This document shows, one piece after another, positions 19,689 to 30,150 of a DNA stretch of 38,324 bases; the stretch's first letter is position 1, and every line of letters starts with the position of its first letter. Origin of the DNA: Pseudomonas aegrilactucae (GTDB lineage Bacteria; Pseudomonadota; Gammaproteobacteria; Pseudomonadales; Pseudomonadaceae); assembly GCF_019168305.1 (NCBI RefSeq), contig NZ_JAHTBI010000029.1, positions 1-38,324 on the forward strand, read 5' to 3'. The position numbers and the translations under genes were made by a program. The notes under the pieces are model-generated. The model did not search any database. It worked only from the letters and a program-made list of their open reading frames with translations, and was not told the origin of the DNA.

Positions 19689-20213
19689 CTACAGGTAATT
19701 GGCATTCGCCGCGTCCAGGTTGCCCTGGGCTTGCAGGATCAGTTCGCAGAATTCGCGGGCCGCGCCTTCGCCACCCCGTGCACGAGTCACACCATGGGCG
19801 TGTTCGCGCACGAAGCTGGCGGCGCTGGCCACGGCCATGCCCAGGCCCACCCGGCGAATCACCGGCAGGTCGGGCAGGTCGTCGCCCAGGTAGGCCACTT
19901 GCTCATAGCTTAGGCCCAGTTGGCCAAGAAGCTCGTCGAGCACGACCAGTTTGTCTTCGCGGCCCTGGTACAGGTGCGGGATACCGAGGTTCTTGGCACG
20001 CCGCTCGACCACCGGGGTCTTGCGGCCGCTGATGATCGCCGTGGTCACGCCTGACTGCATGAGCATCTTGATGCCCTGGCCGTCGAGGGTGTTGAAGGTC
20101 TTGAATTCGCTGCCATCTTCGAGGAAATACAGGCGACCGTCGGTCAGCACGCCATCCACGTCGAAAACTGCCAGCTTGATGGCTTTGCCGCGTTGCAGCA
20201 GGTCCTGGTTCAT
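19689..20213 (-). CDS. kdsC: 3-deoxy-D-manno-octulosonate 8-phosphate phosphatase
   Basis: KdsC removes phosphate from Kdo-8-phosphate to give Kdo, the inner-core sugar of LPS. It is a 174-residue C0-type HAD phosphatase with no cap domain. The catalytic aspartates are Asp18 and Asp20 in FDVDGVLTDG; motif II is AIISGRKTPVVE and motif IV YLGDDLPDLPVI. The start codon directly follows the kdsD stop (TAAATG), so expression is coupled with the preceding Kdo pathway gene. The sequence is intact. Confidence 0.97.
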   Translation of the reverse strand: MNQDLLQRGKAIKLAVFDVDGVLTDGRLYFLEDGSEFKTFNTLDGQGIKMLMQSGVTTAIISGRKTPVVERRAKNLGIPHLYQGREDKLVVLDELLGQLGLSYEQVAYLGDDLPDLPVIRRVGLGMAVASAASFVREHAHGVTRARGGEGAAREFCELILQAQGNLDAANANYL

Positions 20214-21187
20214 TTACATCACTCCGGCGCGCAGCAGGTCGTGCATGTTGAGGGCGCCGACCGGCTGGTCGAGCGTGTCGACCACCACCAGCGCGCTGAT
20301 CTTGTGGTCTTCCATGATTTTCAAGGCCTCGGCGGCGAGCATCTCGGCGCGGGCGGTCTTGCCGTGCACGGTCATCACCTCGTCGATCAGGGTGGTGTGC
20401 ACATCGATATTGCGGTCCAGGCTGCGACGCAGGTCGCCGTCTGTGAAGATCCCGGCCAGGCGCCCGTCGCTTTCGCGTACCACGGTCATGCCAAGGCCTT
20501 TGCGCGACATTTCCAGCAGCGCGTCCTTGAGCAGGGTGCCGCGCTGTACCTGGGGCAGTTCGTCGCCGCCGTGCATGACGTTCTCGACCTTGAGCAGCAG
20601 GCGTCGGCCCAGGGCGCCGCCCGGGTGCGAGAAGGCGAAGTCTTCGGCGGTGAAGCCGCGCGCTTCGAGCAGCGCGATGGCCAGCGCGTCGCCGAGCACC
20701 AGCGCGGCGGTGGTCGAGGAGGTCGGGGCCAGGTTCAGCGGGCAGGCTTCCTGTGCCACGCGGGCGTCGAGATTGACCTCGGCGCCTTGGCCAGCGGCGA
20801 GTCGGGGTTGCCGGTCAGGCTGATGAGCTTGATGCCCAGGCGCTTGATCAGCGGCAGCAGCGTCACGATCTCGTTGGTGGAGCCGGAGTTGGACAGGGCC
20901 AGGATGATGTCATCCCGGGTGATCATGCCCATGTCGCCGTGGCTGGCTTCGGCCGGGTGGACGAAGAACGACGTGGTGCCGGTGCTGGCCAGGGTCGCGG
21001 CAATCTTGTTGCCGATGTGCCCGGATTTGCCCATGCCCACTACCACGACCCGGCCCTTGCTGGCCAGAATCAGCTCGCAGGCCTTGACGAAATCGGCGTC
21101 GATGTGGGCCAGCAGGCCTTCCACCGCTTCGACTTCGAGGCGGATGGTGCGCTGTGCGGATTGGATCAGGTCGGTGGATTGGCTCAT
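20214..21187 (-). pseudogene. kdsD: Arabinose-5-phosphate isomerase KdsD, apparent -1 frameshift
   Basis: KdsD converts ribulose-5-phosphate to arabinose-5-phosphate, the first committed step to Kdo. The N-terminal SIS sugar-isomerase domain (VVVGMGKSGHIGNKIAATLA, LALSNSGSTNEIV) is read from ATG 21187. The C-terminal tail of SIS and the two CBS domains are read in another frame, from about 20780 down to 20214. The break lies near 20782-20786: GGCGCC is found where GGCGGCC would restore ...LAKAAEVNLDARVAQEACPL.... With one base added the gene is 324 residues, normal length. KdsD is usually essential and I see no second copy in the window. A missing base in the assembly is therefore more likely than true loss. 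Confidence 0.9.
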
Positions 21188-21221
21188 GTCGTAAATCGGA
21201 TTGCCTGATGAAAAGGCGGGG

Positions 21222-21227
21222 ATTATA
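21222..21227 (-). promoter_or_regulatory. -10 element for the kdsD-lpt cluster
   Basis: The minus strand reads TATAAT here, 35 bases before the kdsD start codon. No convincing TTGACA-like box is seen 16-18 bases upstream. It forms the left half of a divergent promoter region whose right half serves mlaF. Confidence 0.45.
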
Positions 21228-21324
21228 GCGGTAATGCGCCAAAGCCTCACCTGTGTTTGTGCCGATCATCGACGGCGAAGCTTAATCGAGCCTTAACTTA
21301 GCCTGAACAAGGGCGGTGCTGGCC

Positions 21325-21354
21325 TTGGGGCGGCCCTATCAGCGGTGCTATAGT
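21325..21354 (+). promoter_or_regulatory. Candidate sigma-70 promoter of the mla operon
   Basis: A TATAGT -10 box lies at 21349-21354 and a weak TTGGGG -35 box at 21325-21330, with an 18-base spacer. It would leave a leader of about 80 bases before mlaF. The -10 box is good and the -35 box poor. Confidence 0.4.
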
Positions 21355-21410
21355 TCGCCGCCTGTTCGGCCCGCTCAGGGCGTGCGTGTCTCCATGAAGG
21401 AGGTGGGCGT

Positions 21411-21443
21411 CTGAGTGAGAAGGCTGCATCGCAAGGAGTTTAG
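21411..21443 (+). other. Possible leader ORF directly before mlaF
   Basis: A very strong Shine-Dalgarno (AAGGAGG, 21397-21403) has no ordinary start at normal distance except CTG 21411. From there a 10-codon frame (LSEKAASQGV) ends in TAG at 21441-21443, abutting the mlaF ATG. A GTG at 21415 opens another 10-codon frame that ends overlapping the mlaF start. A 6-codon ATG frame (MKEVGV) also lies at 21394-21414. Whether any is translated is unknown. Confidence 0.25.
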
Positions 21444-22253
21444 ATGAGCGTTGATAACGCCTACGCGGTCGAATTGAAGGGCGTGACCTTCAAGCGCGGT
21501 TCGCGCAGCATCTTCAATAATGTCGACATACGCATTCCACGCGGCAAGGTCACCGGCATCATGGGGCCTTCCGGGTGTGGCAAGACCACGCTGCTGCGCT
21601 TGATGGGCGCGCAGTTGCGCCCGGCCAGCGGCGAAGTGTGGGTGGCCGGCCAGAACCTGCCGACGCTGTCGCGCAGCGACCTGTTCGACGCCCGCAAGCA
21701 CATGGGCGTGCTGTTCCAGAGCGGCGCACTGTTCACCGACCTCGACGTGTTCGAGAACGTCGCGTTTCCGCTGCGCGTGCATACCCAGCTGTCCGAAGAA
21801 ATGATTCGCGACATCGTGCTGATGAAACTGCAGGCGGTGGGGCTGCGCGGCGCGATCGAGCTGATGCCCGACGAGCTGTCCGGCGGCATGAAACGGCGCG
21901 TGGCGCTGGCCCGTGCGATCGCCCTGGACCCGCAGATCCTCATGTACGACGAACCGTTCGTCGGCCAGGACCCGATCGCCATGGGCGTGCTGGTTCGCCT
22001 GATTCGGCTGCTCAACGATGCGCTGGGTATCACCAGCATCGTGGTGTCGCACGATCTTGCAGAAACCGCCAGCATTGCCGACTACCTGTACGTGGTGGGT
22101 GACGGGCAGGTGCTGGGTGAGGGGACGCCGCAGGAGCTGATGAGCTCCGACAACCCGCGCATTCGTCAATTCATGAAAGGCGACCCGGATGGCCCGGTGC
22201 CCTTTCACTTTCCTGCGCCTGATTACCGCGCCGATCTTCTGGGGAAGCGTTGA
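21444..22253 (+). CDS. mlaF: Phospholipid transport ATPase MlaF
   Basis: MlaF is the ABC ATPase of the MlaFEDB complex, which moves phospholipids between inner and outer membranes to keep the outer leaflet asymmetric. The 269-residue protein shows Walker A GPSGCGKT at residues 41-48, the signature [15 protein letters not shown], Walker [13 protein letters not shown] and the switch His in [12 protein letters not shown] 21444 follows AAGGAG at 21433-21438. The stop overlaps the mlaE start (TGATG). In Pseudomonas the locus is also annotated as ttg2A, a toluene-tolerance gene. Confidence 0.97.
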   Translation: MSVDNAYAVELKGVTFKRGSRSIFNNVDIRIPRGKVTGIMGPSGCGKTTLLRLMGAQLRPASGEVWVAGQNLPTLSRSDLFDARKHMGVLFQSGALFTDLDVFENVAFPLRVHTQLSEEMIRDIVLMKLQAVGLRGAIELMPDELSGGMKRRVALARAIALDPQILMYDEPFVGQDPIAMGVLVRLIRLLNDALGITSIVVSHDLAETASIADYLYVVGDGQVLGEGTPQELMSSDNPRIRQFMKGDPDGPVPFHFPAPDYRADLLGKR

Positions 22254-23050
22254 TGCGCAGAAAATCCTTGCTCGAACGTGTTCGTCTGTTTGGCCGCTCG
22301 GCCATCGACGTGGTCGCTGTGCTGGGGCGCTCCTGCCTGTTCCTGCTGCATGCCCTGGTGGGGCGCGGCGGCATTGGCGGCGGCTTCCAGTTACTGGTCA
22401 AGCAGTTGTACTCGGTGGGTGTGATGTCGCTGGCGATCATCGTCGTGTCGGGCGTGTTCATCGGCATGGTGCTGGCCCTGCAGGGCTTCAGCATCCTCGC
22501 CAAGTACGGTTCGGAGCAGGCTGTCGGGCAGATGGTGGCCCTGACCCTGTTGCGTGAACTGGGCCCGGTGGTCACCGCCTTGCTGTTCGCCGGGCGTGCC
22601 GGTTCTGCCTTGACCGCCGAAATCGGCAACATGAAGTCCACCGAGCAGCTGTCGAGCCTCGAAATGATCGGCGTAGACCCGCTCAAGTACATCGTGGCGC
22701 CGCGCCTGTGGGCCGGCTTCATTTCGCTGCCGCTGCTGGCGATGATCTTCAGTGTCGTCGGCATCTGGGGTGGTTCGTGGGTCGCGGTCGACTGGCTGGG
22801 GGTCTACGAAGGCTCCTTCTGGTCGAACATGCAGAACAGCGTTTCGTTTACCGATGACGTGCTCAACGGGGTGCTCAAGAGCCTCGTGTTTGCCTTCGTC
22901 GTCACCTGGATTGCCGTATTCCAAGGCTATGACTGCGAGCCCACCTCAGAGGGGATCAGCCGAGCCACTACCAAGACCGTGGTCTATGCCTCGTTGGCAG
23001 TCCTGGGTCTGGACTTTATTCTGACCGCCTTGATGTTTGGAGATTTCTGA
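22253..23050 (+). CDS. mlaE: Phospholipid transport permease MlaE
   Basis: MlaE is the membrane permease subunit at the centre of MlaFEDB. The 265-residue protein has five to six hydrophobic segments and the MlaE family core: [20 protein letters not shown], then [20 protein letters not shown]. The latter is the cytoplasmic coupling helix that contacts MlaF. ATG 22253 overlaps the mlaF stop by 1 base and the gene end overlaps the mlaD start by 1 base; such couplings imply balanced subunit output. An in-frame TTG at 22250 is possible but unnecessary. Confidence 0.97.
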   Translation: MRRKSLLERVRLFGRSAIDVVAVLGRSCLFLLHALVGRGGIGGGFQLLVKQLYSVGVMSLAIIVVSGVFIGMVLALQGFSILAKYGSEQAVGQMVALTLLRELGPVVTALLFAGRAGSALTAEIGNMKSTEQLSSLEMIGVDPLKYIVAPRLWAGFISLPLLAMIFSVVGIWGGSWVAVDWLGVYEGSFWSNMQNSVSFTDDVLNGVLKSLVFAFVVTWIAVFQGYDCEPTSEGISRATTKTVVYASLAVLGLDFILTALMFGDF

Positions 23051-23517
23051 TGCAAAACCGCACCCTGGAAATCGGTGTCGGCCTGTTCCTCCTGGCCGGG
23101 ATCCTGGCACTGCTTCTGCTGGCCCTGCGTGTCAGTGGGCTGTCCGCGAGCCCGAGCAGCGATACCTATAAAGTTTATGCTTACTTCGACAATATCGCCG
23201 GTTTGACTGTCAGAGCTAAAGTGACCATGGCCGGTGTGACCATCGGCAAGGTCACTGCCATCGATCTGGACCGCGATACCTACACCGGTCGGGTGACGCT
23301 GCAACTGGAAAAACGCGTCGACAACCTGCCGACCGACTCCACTGCCTCGATCCTGACTGCCGGGTTGCTCGGCGAGAAGTACATCGGCATCAGTGTCGGC
23401 GGTGAAGACGGCGTGCTCAAGGACGGTGCAACCATCCATGACACCCAGTCGGCGCTGGTGCTGGAAGATCTGATTGGCAAGTTCCTGCTCAATACCGTTG
23501 GCAAAGAAGCTAAATAA
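23050..23517 (+). CDS. mlaD: MlaD, MCE-domain lipid-binding subunit
   Basis: MlaD anchors in the inner membrane and forms a hexameric MCE ring that passes phospholipid between MlaE and the periplasmic carrier MlaC. The 155-residue protein has a single N-terminal membrane anchor (EIGVGLFLLAGILALLLLAL). The MCE domain follows at about residues 38-115 (VYAYFDNIAGLTVRAKVTMA, GVTIGKVTAIDLD). The C-terminal helix region contains LVLEDLIGKFLLNTVGKEAK. It overlaps mlaE by one base and lies 9 bases before mlaC. Its size is typical of single-MCE-domain proteins. Confidence 0.97.
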   Translation: MQNRTLEIGVGLFLLAGILALLLLALRVSGLSASPSSDTYKVYAYFDNIAGLTVRAKVTMAGVTIGKVTAIDLDRDTYTGRVTLQLEKRVDNLPTDSTASILTAGLLGEKYIGISVGGEDGVLKDGATIHDTQSALVLEDLIGKFLLNTVGKEAK

Positions 23518-23526
23518 GGAGTTTCC

Positions 23527-24177
23527 ATGATGTCTATCCTGCGACGCGGCCTGTTGGTATTGCTGGCGACCCTGCCGCTGATGACTGTAGCGGCCGTGCA
23601 GTCGCCCAAAGACGTGATTCAGACCACCACCACGCAATTGTTGTCCGACCTCAAGGCCAACAAGGAGCAGTACAAGGCCAACCCCAGCGCGTTCTACGAT
23701 GCACTCAATGCCAACCTGGGCCCGGTGGTGGATGCCGACGGCATTTCCCGCAGCATCATGACGGTCAAGTACTCGCGCAAGGCCAGCCCGGCGCAGATGC
23801 AGCGCTTCCAGGAGAACTTCAAGCGCAGCCTGATGCAGTTCTATGGCAACGCCCTGCTGGAGTACAACAACCAGGGCATTACCGTGGGCGCCGAGAAAAT
23901 GGACGGCGATGACCGCGCCAGCGTCGACATGACGGTCAAGGGCAACAACGGCGCCGTCTATCCGGTTTCCTACACCCTGACCAAGCTCAATGGCGAGTGG
24001 AAGGTGCGTAACGTCATCGTCAATGGCATCAACATCGGCAAGCTGTTCCGCGATCAGTTCTCCGATGCCATGCAGCGCAACGGCAACGACCTGGACAAGA
24101 CCATCGATGGCTGGGCCGGCGAAGTGGCCAAGGCCAAGGAAACCACTGAACAAGCTGCCGAGAAGCAGGCCCAATGA
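23527..24177 (+). CDS. mlaC: MlaC, periplasmic phospholipid carrier
   Basis: MlaC shuttles phospholipid between the MlaA complex in the outer membrane and MlaFEDB. The 216-residue precursor has a signal peptide (ILRRGLLVLLATLPLMTVAA) and no lipobox cysteine, so the mature form is soluble. The Ttg2/MlaC domain fills the rest (FKRSLMQFYGNALLEYNNQG, YTLTKLNGEWKVRNVIVNGI). An AAGGAG at 23516-23521 precedes ATG 23527; ATG 23530 is equally possible. Its end overlaps mlaB by 4 bases (ATGA). Confidence 0.96.
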   Translation: MMSILRRGLLVLLATLPLMTVAAVQSPKDVIQTTTTQLLSDLKANKEQYKANPSAFYDALNANLGPVVDADGISRSIMTVKYSRKASPAQMQRFQENFKRSLMQFYGNALLEYNNQGITVGAEKMDGDDRASVDMTVKGNNGAVYPVSYTLTKLNGEWKVRNVIVNGINIGKLFRDQFSDAMQRNGNDLDKTIDGWAGEVAKAKETTEQAAEKQAQ

Positions 24178-24476
24178 GTGCCACGGTGACCCTCGCCGAA
24201 CCTGGCGTGCTGAGCCTGGCGGGCGTACTGGACTACCGATCGGGGCCGGCCTTGCGCACGCAGGGCAAGGCGCTGATTGCTTCCTGCACGGCGCCTGCAC
24301 TGGTGCTCGATTGTTCGGCGGTAGAGCTGTCCAGCAGCGTGGGGCTGTCCCTGCTACTGGCTTTCACCCGCGACGGCCAGGCGGCCGGCAAGACCCTCTC
24401 GGTACGTGCCATGCCCCACGGCATGCGCGAAATCGCCGAGGTCTACGGGCTGGACGACCTGTTCGTGGGTCAATAA
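24174..24476 (+). CDS. mlaB: MlaB, STAS-domain subunit
   Basis: MlaB is a small cytoplasmic STAS protein that binds MlaF and is needed for assembly and activity of the MlaFEDB transporter. The 100-residue protein matches the STAS fold: a first strand SLAGVLDYRSGPALRTQGKA, the central LVLDCSAVELSSSVGLSLLL with the conserved serine turn, and LSVRAMPHGMREIAEVYGL. It overlaps mlaC by 4 bases and is followed by a terminator, so it ends the mla operon. Similarity among STAS proteins is low, but context settles the identity. Confidence 0.93.
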   Translation: MSATVTLAEPGVLSLAGVLDYRSGPALRTQGKALIASCTAPALVLDCSAVELSSSVGLSLLLAFTRDGQAAGKTLSVRAMPHGMREIAEVYGLDDLFVGQ

Positions 24477-24493
24477 ACACGGGTGCGCGACGG

Positions 24494-24545
24494 GCCCCTC
24501 TGTCAGAGTCCTCGTTTACGGGGTTCGCAGGCGAGGGGCTTTTTT
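24494..24545 (+). terminator. Rho-independent terminator of the mla operon
   Basis: GCCCCTC at 24494-24500 pairs with GAGGGGC at 24533-24539, followed by six T. The loop is large (32 bases); a shorter alternative stem CCTCG/CGAGG uses the same right arm. It separates mlaB from ibaG. Confidence 0.6.
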
Positions 24546-24591
24546 GTATGATGGCCGACCCGCGCGCACAGGGCGCCGATTGAGGTTGAGC

Positions 24592-26122
<1,531 letters not shown>

Positions 26123-26131
26123 GCTGCACAC

Positions 26132-26211
26132 GGCGCAAGGATGCGCCACGCCGTTGCCGTACCGAATCGATTGCCGTCGAGCGCCTGCCTGGGCTCGGCG
26201 GCTAAAGCCGC
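26132..26211 (+). promoter_or_regulatory. Two small hairpins in the murA-hisG gap
   Basis: GGCGCA-AGGA-TGCGCC (26132-26147) forms a 6-bp stem, and GCGGC-TAAA-GCCGC (26198-26211) forms a 5-bp stem just before the hisG ribosome site. Neither has a T-tract. No His-rich leader peptide is seen, so his attenuation of the enteric kind is not supported. Confidence 0.3.
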
Positions 26212-26230
26212 TTAAGGATTGACGTTTCCC

Positions 26231-26866
26231 ATGTTGACCATCGCGCTGTCCAAGGGCCGTATTCTCGATGACACCCTGCCATTGCTGGCAGAGGCAGGCA
26301 TCGTGCCGACCGAGAATCCGGACAAAAGCCGCAAGCTGATCATCCCCACCACCCAGGAAGATGTACGCCTGCTGATCGTGCGGGCCACCGACGTGCCGAC
26401 CTATGTCGAGCATGGTGCCGCCGACCTGGGTGTGGCGGGCAAGGACGTGCTGATGGAGTACGGTGGCCAGGGCCTGTACGAGCCGCTGGACCTGCAGATT
26501 GCCCAGTGCAAGCTGATGACCGCCGGTGCCATCGGCGCTGCCGAACCCAAGGGGCGCCTGCGCGTGGCCACCAAGTTCGTCAACGTTGCCAAGCGCTACT
26601 ACGCCGAGCAGGGCCGTCAGGTCGATATCATCAAGCTGTATGGCTCGATGGAACTGGCACCGCTGATCAACCTTGCCGACAAGATCATCGACGTGGTCGA
26701 CACCGGCAACACCCTGCGCGCCAACGGCCTGGAACCCCAGGACCTGATCGCCACCATCAGCTCCCGGCTGGTGGTCAACAAGGCCTCGATGAAGATGCAG
26801 CATGCACGCATCCAGAGCCTGATCGACGCCTTGCGTCTGGCCGTGCAATCGCGACACCGCGGCTGA
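26231..26866 (+). CDS. hisG: ATP phosphoribosyltransferase, short HisG type
   Basis: HisG joins ATP and PRPP in the first step of histidine synthesis. The 211-residue protein is the short form, which lacks the C-terminal regulatory domain and needs HisZ (not in this window) for activity and histidine feedback. The catalytic domain starts [19 protein letters not shown]. The PRPP loop is [11 protein letters not shown] and [11 protein letters not shown] is also characteristic. ATG 26231 gives the family start; an in-frame TTG at 26219 is less likely. AAGGA at 26214-26218 is somewhat distant. It is followed by hisD after 126 bases. Confidence 0.96.
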   Translation: MLTIALSKGRILDDTLPLLAEAGIVPTENPDKSRKLIIPTTQEDVRLLIVRATDVPTYVEHGAADLGVAGKDVLMEYGGQGLYEPLDLQIAQCKLMTAGAIGAAEPKGRLRVATKFVNVAKRYYAEQGRQVDIIKLYGSMELAPLINLADKIIDVVDTGNTLRANGLEPQDLIATISSRLVVNKASMKMQHARIQSLIDALRLAVQSRHRG

Positions 26867-26992
26867 CCCCTGCGCGCGACCTTCGCTGTCGCGCCCGTCT
26901 ATCCGCGTCATAGCCAATTTTCTCGGGTGCCCGCGCGGATGGACTGGTAGCTTAGGGCGCCTGAGCATCCGCCATTTATCGAGGCCTTAGCC

Positions 26993-28333
26993 ATGACCAC
27001 GTCCACTGCAATTCGCCGACTCAACGCTGCTGACCCGGATTTCGCCCGACATCTGGATCATCTGCTGAGCTGGGAAAGCGTGTCTGACGATGCGGTCAAC
27101 CAGCGGGTGCTGGAGATCATCAAGGCCGTGCGCGAGCGTGGCGATGCGGCGCTGGTGGAGTTCACCCAGCGTTTCGACGGTGTGCAGGCGAGCTCGATCG
27201 ACGACCTGATCCTCAATCGCGAACGCCTTGAGCTGGCCCTGACACGCATCACCACGGCCCAGCGTGAAGCGCTGGAAACCGCCGCGCGCCGCGTGCGCAG
27301 CTACCACGAGAAACAGAAGCAGGACTCATGGACCTACACCGAAGCCGACGGCACGGTACTGGGGCAGAAAGTCACGCCGCTGGACCGTGCCGGCCTGTAC
27401 GTGCCGGGCGGCAAGGCGTCGTATCCCTCGTCGGTGCTGATGAACGCGATTCCGGCCAAGGTCGCCGGCGTGACCGAGGTGGTCATGGTGGTACCGACCC
27501 CGCGCGGTGAAATCAACGAACTGGTGCTGGCCGCCGCGTGCATCGCCGGGGTCGACCGCGTGTTCACCATCGGCGGTGCACAGGCCGTGGCTGCGCTGGC
27601 CTACGGCACCGAAAGCGTGCCGCAGGTGGACAAGGTGGTGGGGCCTGGGAATATCTATGTGGCCACCGCCAAGCGCCATGTGTTCGGCCAGGTGGGCATC
27701 GACATGATCGCCGGCCCGTCGGAAATCCTCGTGGTGTGTGACGGCCAGACCGACCCGGACTGGATCGCCATGGACCTGTTCTCCCAGGCCGAGCACGATG
27801 AAGACGCCCAGGCGATCCTGGTCAGCCCCGACGCCGAATTCCTCGACCGTGTGGCGGCCAGCATCGACAAGCTGCTGCCGACCATGGACCGTGCCGAGAT
27901 CATCCAGACCTCGATCAATGGCCGTGGCGCGCTGATCCACGTGCGCGACATGCAGCAGGCCATCGAGGTGGCCAACCGCATCGCTCCCGAGCACCTGGAA
28001 CTGTCGGTGGCCGACCCGCAGGCCTGGTTGCCGCAGGTCCGCCATGCCGGTGCAATCTTCATGGGCCGCCACACCAGCGAAGCCCTGGGCGACTACTGTG
28101 CCGGCCCCAACCATGTGCTGCCGACCTCCGGCACCGCGCGGTTTTCCTCGCCGCTGGGGGTGTATGACTTCCAGAAGCGTTCCTCGATCATCTTCTGTTC
28201 CGAGCAGGGCGCGTCCGAGCTGGGCCGCACCGCGTCGGTGCTGGCCCGTGGCGAATCCCTGAGCGCGCACGCACGCAGCGCCGAATACCGCATCCTTGGC
28301 GATCACACCCCTGTCGATAAAGAGGGCAACTGA
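26993..28333 (+). CDS. hisD: Histidinol dehydrogenase
   Basis: HisD oxidises histidinol to histidine in two NAD-dependent steps, ending the pathway. The 446-residue zinc enzyme shows the characteristic [40 protein letters not shown], the metal-site Gln and His in [12 protein letters not shown], and the late [23 protein letters not shown] 26993 opens the frame. The 126-base gap from hisG holds no gene. It is separated from hisC by only two bases, so these two are one transcript. It is intact. Confidence 0.97.
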   Translation: MTTSTAIRRLNAADPDFARHLDHLLSWESVSDDAVNQRVLEIIKAVRERGDAALVEFTQRFDGVQASSIDDLILNRERLELALTRITTAQREALETAARRVRSYHEKQKQDSWTYTEADGTVLGQKVTPLDRAGLYVPGGKASYPSSVLMNAIPAKVAGVTEVVMVVPTPRGEINELVLAAACIAGVDRVFTIGGAQAVAALAYGTESVPQVDKVVGPGNIYVATAKRHVFGQVGIDMIAGPSEILVVCDGQTDPDWIAMDLFSQAEHDEDAQAILVSPDAEFLDRVAASIDKLLPTMDRAEIIQTSINGRGALIHVRDMQQAIEVANRIAPEHLELSVADPQAWLPQVRHAGAIFMGRHTSEALGDYCAGPNHVLPTSGTARFSSPLGVYDFQKRSSIIFCSEQGASELGRTASVLARGESLSAHARSAEYRILGDHTPVDKEGN

Positions 28334-28335
28334 AC

Positions 28336-29382
28336 ATGAGCAAATTCTGGAGCCCCTTCGTCAAGGACCTGGTGCCTTACGTGCCGGGCGAGCAGCCCAA
28401 GCTGAGCAAGCTGGTCAAGCTCAACACCAACGAGAACCCCTACGGCCCGTCGCCCAAGGCGCTGGAGGCCATGCGCGGCGAACTCAACGACAACCTGCGC
28501 CTGTACCCGGACCCAAACGGTGACCGGCTCAAGCAGGCAGTGGCCACGTACTACGGCGTGCAGCCTGGCCAGGTGTTCCTGGGCAACGGCTCGGATGAAG
28601 TGCTCGCGCACATCTTCCACGGCCTGTTCCAGCACGGTGCGCCGCTATTGTTCCCGGACATCAGCTACAGCTTCTACCCGGTGTACTGCGGCCTGTACGG
28701 CATCCCTTACGAGGCGGTGGCGCTGGACGAACAGTTCCAGATTCGCGTCCAGGACTACCAGCGCGCCAACGGCGGGATCATCTTCCCCAACCCGAACGCG
28801 CCGACCGGTTGCCTGCTGGCGCTGGAGGCCATCGAGCAGATCCTTGAAGCCAACCCCGACTCGGTGGTGGTGGTCGACGAGGCCTATATCGATTTTGGCG
28901 GGCAGACCGCGATCACGCTGGTGGACCGCTATGCGAATCTGCTGGTGACCCAGACCCTGTCCAAGTCGCGTTCGCTGGCCGGCTTGCGGGTTGGCCTGGC
29001 GGTAGGGCATCCGGACCTGATCGAGGCGCTGGAGCGCATCAAGAACAGCTTCAACTCCTACCCGCTGGACCGTCTGGCCATTGTCGGCGCAGCGGCGGCG
29101 TTCGAAGACCAGGCATACTTCGAGCAGACCTGCCGCCAGGTCATCGACAGCCGCGAGCAGTTGGTGGCGCAGTTGACCCGTCGCGGGTTCGAGGTGCTGC
29201 CCTCGGCGGCCAACTTCATCTTCGCCCGCCACCCAGATCAGGATGCGGCGGCCCTTGCGGCCAAGCTGCGCGAGCAGGGCGTGATCGTGCGTCACTTCAA
29301 GCAGGCGCGCATCGCGCAGTTCCTGCGCATCAGCATCGGTACGCCGGAGCAGAACCAGGCATTGCTTGATGCGCTGAACTGA
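28336..29382 (+). CDS. hisC: Histidinol-phosphate aminotransferase
   Basis: HisC transfers an amino group from glutamate to imidazole acetol phosphate, the step before HisB phosphatase and HisD. The 348-residue PLP enzyme of fold type I starts [20 protein letters not shown]. It has [12 protein letters not shown] at the substrate site, [12 protein letters not shown] for the PLP pyridine contact, and Lys210 in [16 protein letters not shown] as the Schiff-base lysine. It begins two bases after hisD. A perfect 19-bp inverted repeat follows the stop. The same enzyme class can accept aromatic substrates, but linkage to hisD makes the role clear. Confidence 0.97.
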   Translation: MSKFWSPFVKDLVPYVPGEQPKLSKLVKLNTNENPYGPSPKALEAMRGELNDNLRLYPDPNGDRLKQAVATYYGVQPGQVFLGNGSDEVLAHIFHGLFQHGAPLLFPDISYSFYPVYCGLYGIPYEAVALDEQFQIRVQDYQRANGGIIFPNPNAPTGCLLALEAIEQILEANPDSVVVVDEAYIDFGGQTAITLVDRYANLLVTQTLSKSRSLAGLRVGLAVGHPDLIEALERIKNSFNSYPLDRLAIVGAAAAFEDQAYFEQTCRQVIDSREQLVAQLTRRGFEVLPSAANFIFARHPDQDAAALAAKLREQGVIVRHFKQARIAQFLRISIGTPEQNQALLDALN

Positions 29383-29387
29383 TACCG

Positions 29388-29429
29388 CGCCAGCAAGGCG
29401 GGCTCCAGCAGGAGCCCGCCTTGCTGGCG
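29388..29429. terminator. Perfect 19-bp inverted repeat after hisC
   Basis: The left arm at 29388-29406 (CGCCAGCAAGGCGGGCTCC) is the exact reverse complement of the right arm at 29411-29429, around a 4-base AGCA loop. It lies 5 bases past the hisC stop. There is no T-tract. It may act as a terminator or RNA 3' stabiliser, or be a derived REP-like element. Confidence 0.6.
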
Positions 29430-29502
29430 ATTGCATCGACGCGTGGCAACAGGCTATCCTCCGTCCTCCTGATTCATCCGATGATTGGATGTAAGCGCCG
29501 AA

Positions 29503-30150
29503 ATGACCCAATTGATCAAACGCTCCCTTGTCGAGCAGGCCGTCGAACAGCTGCGCCAGCGTGTTGCCGACGGCGCGTGGGTCGTCGGCCAGCGCCTGCC
29601 CACCGAGCCCGAACTGGCGCAGGAGCTGGGTATCAGCCGCAACACGGTACGCGAAGCCGTACGCGTGCTGGTCTTCAGCGGCCTGGTGGAAGTGCGCCAG
29701 GGTGACGGCACCTACCTGCGTGCCAATGTCGACCCGCTGGGCACCGTGCAGGTGCTGTCACGTTGCAGCCTGGAGCAGGCGCGCGAAACCCGCCACATCC
29801 TCGAAGCCGAGGCCATTGGCCTGGCCGCCCTGCGGCGTACCGACGACGACCTCAAGGGGCTGCACGAGGCCTTGCACCAGAGCGGCCTGCACTTTCATGA
29901 CGACCTCGACACCTACGTGGCCTGCGACATGGTGTTCCACCAGCGCCTGGTGGACGCCGCGCACAACGCGGCGCTGAGCGAGCTGTACCGCTACTTTTCC
30001 GGCGTGGTGGCCTGTGCCGTGCACCACAACATGAAGGGCGTGCGCTGCCAGGAGGTGTTCGACCTGCACCGCGACATCCTCGAGGCGGTTGAACAACGTG
30101 ACCCCGAACGGGCCAAGGCGCTCAGCAGGACCCTTATCAATGAATCCTGA
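29503..30150 (+). CDS. GntR-family regulator with FCD ligand domain
   Basis: This is a 215-residue transcription factor of the FadR subfamily. A winged helix-turn-helix occupies residues 1-70 (LPTEPELAQELGISRNTVRE AVRVLVFSGLVEVRQGDGTY). An all-helical FCD domain at about 85-210 follows, whose histidines and acidic residues (DMVFHQRLVDAAHN, CQEVFDLHRDIL) probably hold a metal and an organic-acid ligand. The start is ATG 29503, with an upstream in-frame TTG at 29485. Its 3' end overlaps the start of the downstream transporter by 11 bases, so it most likely controls that gene. The ligand is unknown. Confidence 0.92.
   Translation: MTQLIKRSLVEQAVEQLRQRVADGAWVVGQRLPTEPELAQELGISRNTVREAVRVLVFSGLVEVRQGDGTYLRANVDPLGTVQVLSRCSLEQARETRHILEAEAIGLAALRRTDDDLKGLHEALHQSGLHFHDDLDTYVACDMVFHQRLVDAAHNAALSELYRYFSGVVACAVHHNMKGVRCQEVFDLHRDILEAVEQRDPERAKALSRTLINES

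Noticed and set aside
26123..26230. A his-operon attenuator before hisG
   Set aside because: The hairpins are small, no T-tract follows and no leader peptide with repeated His codons is present.
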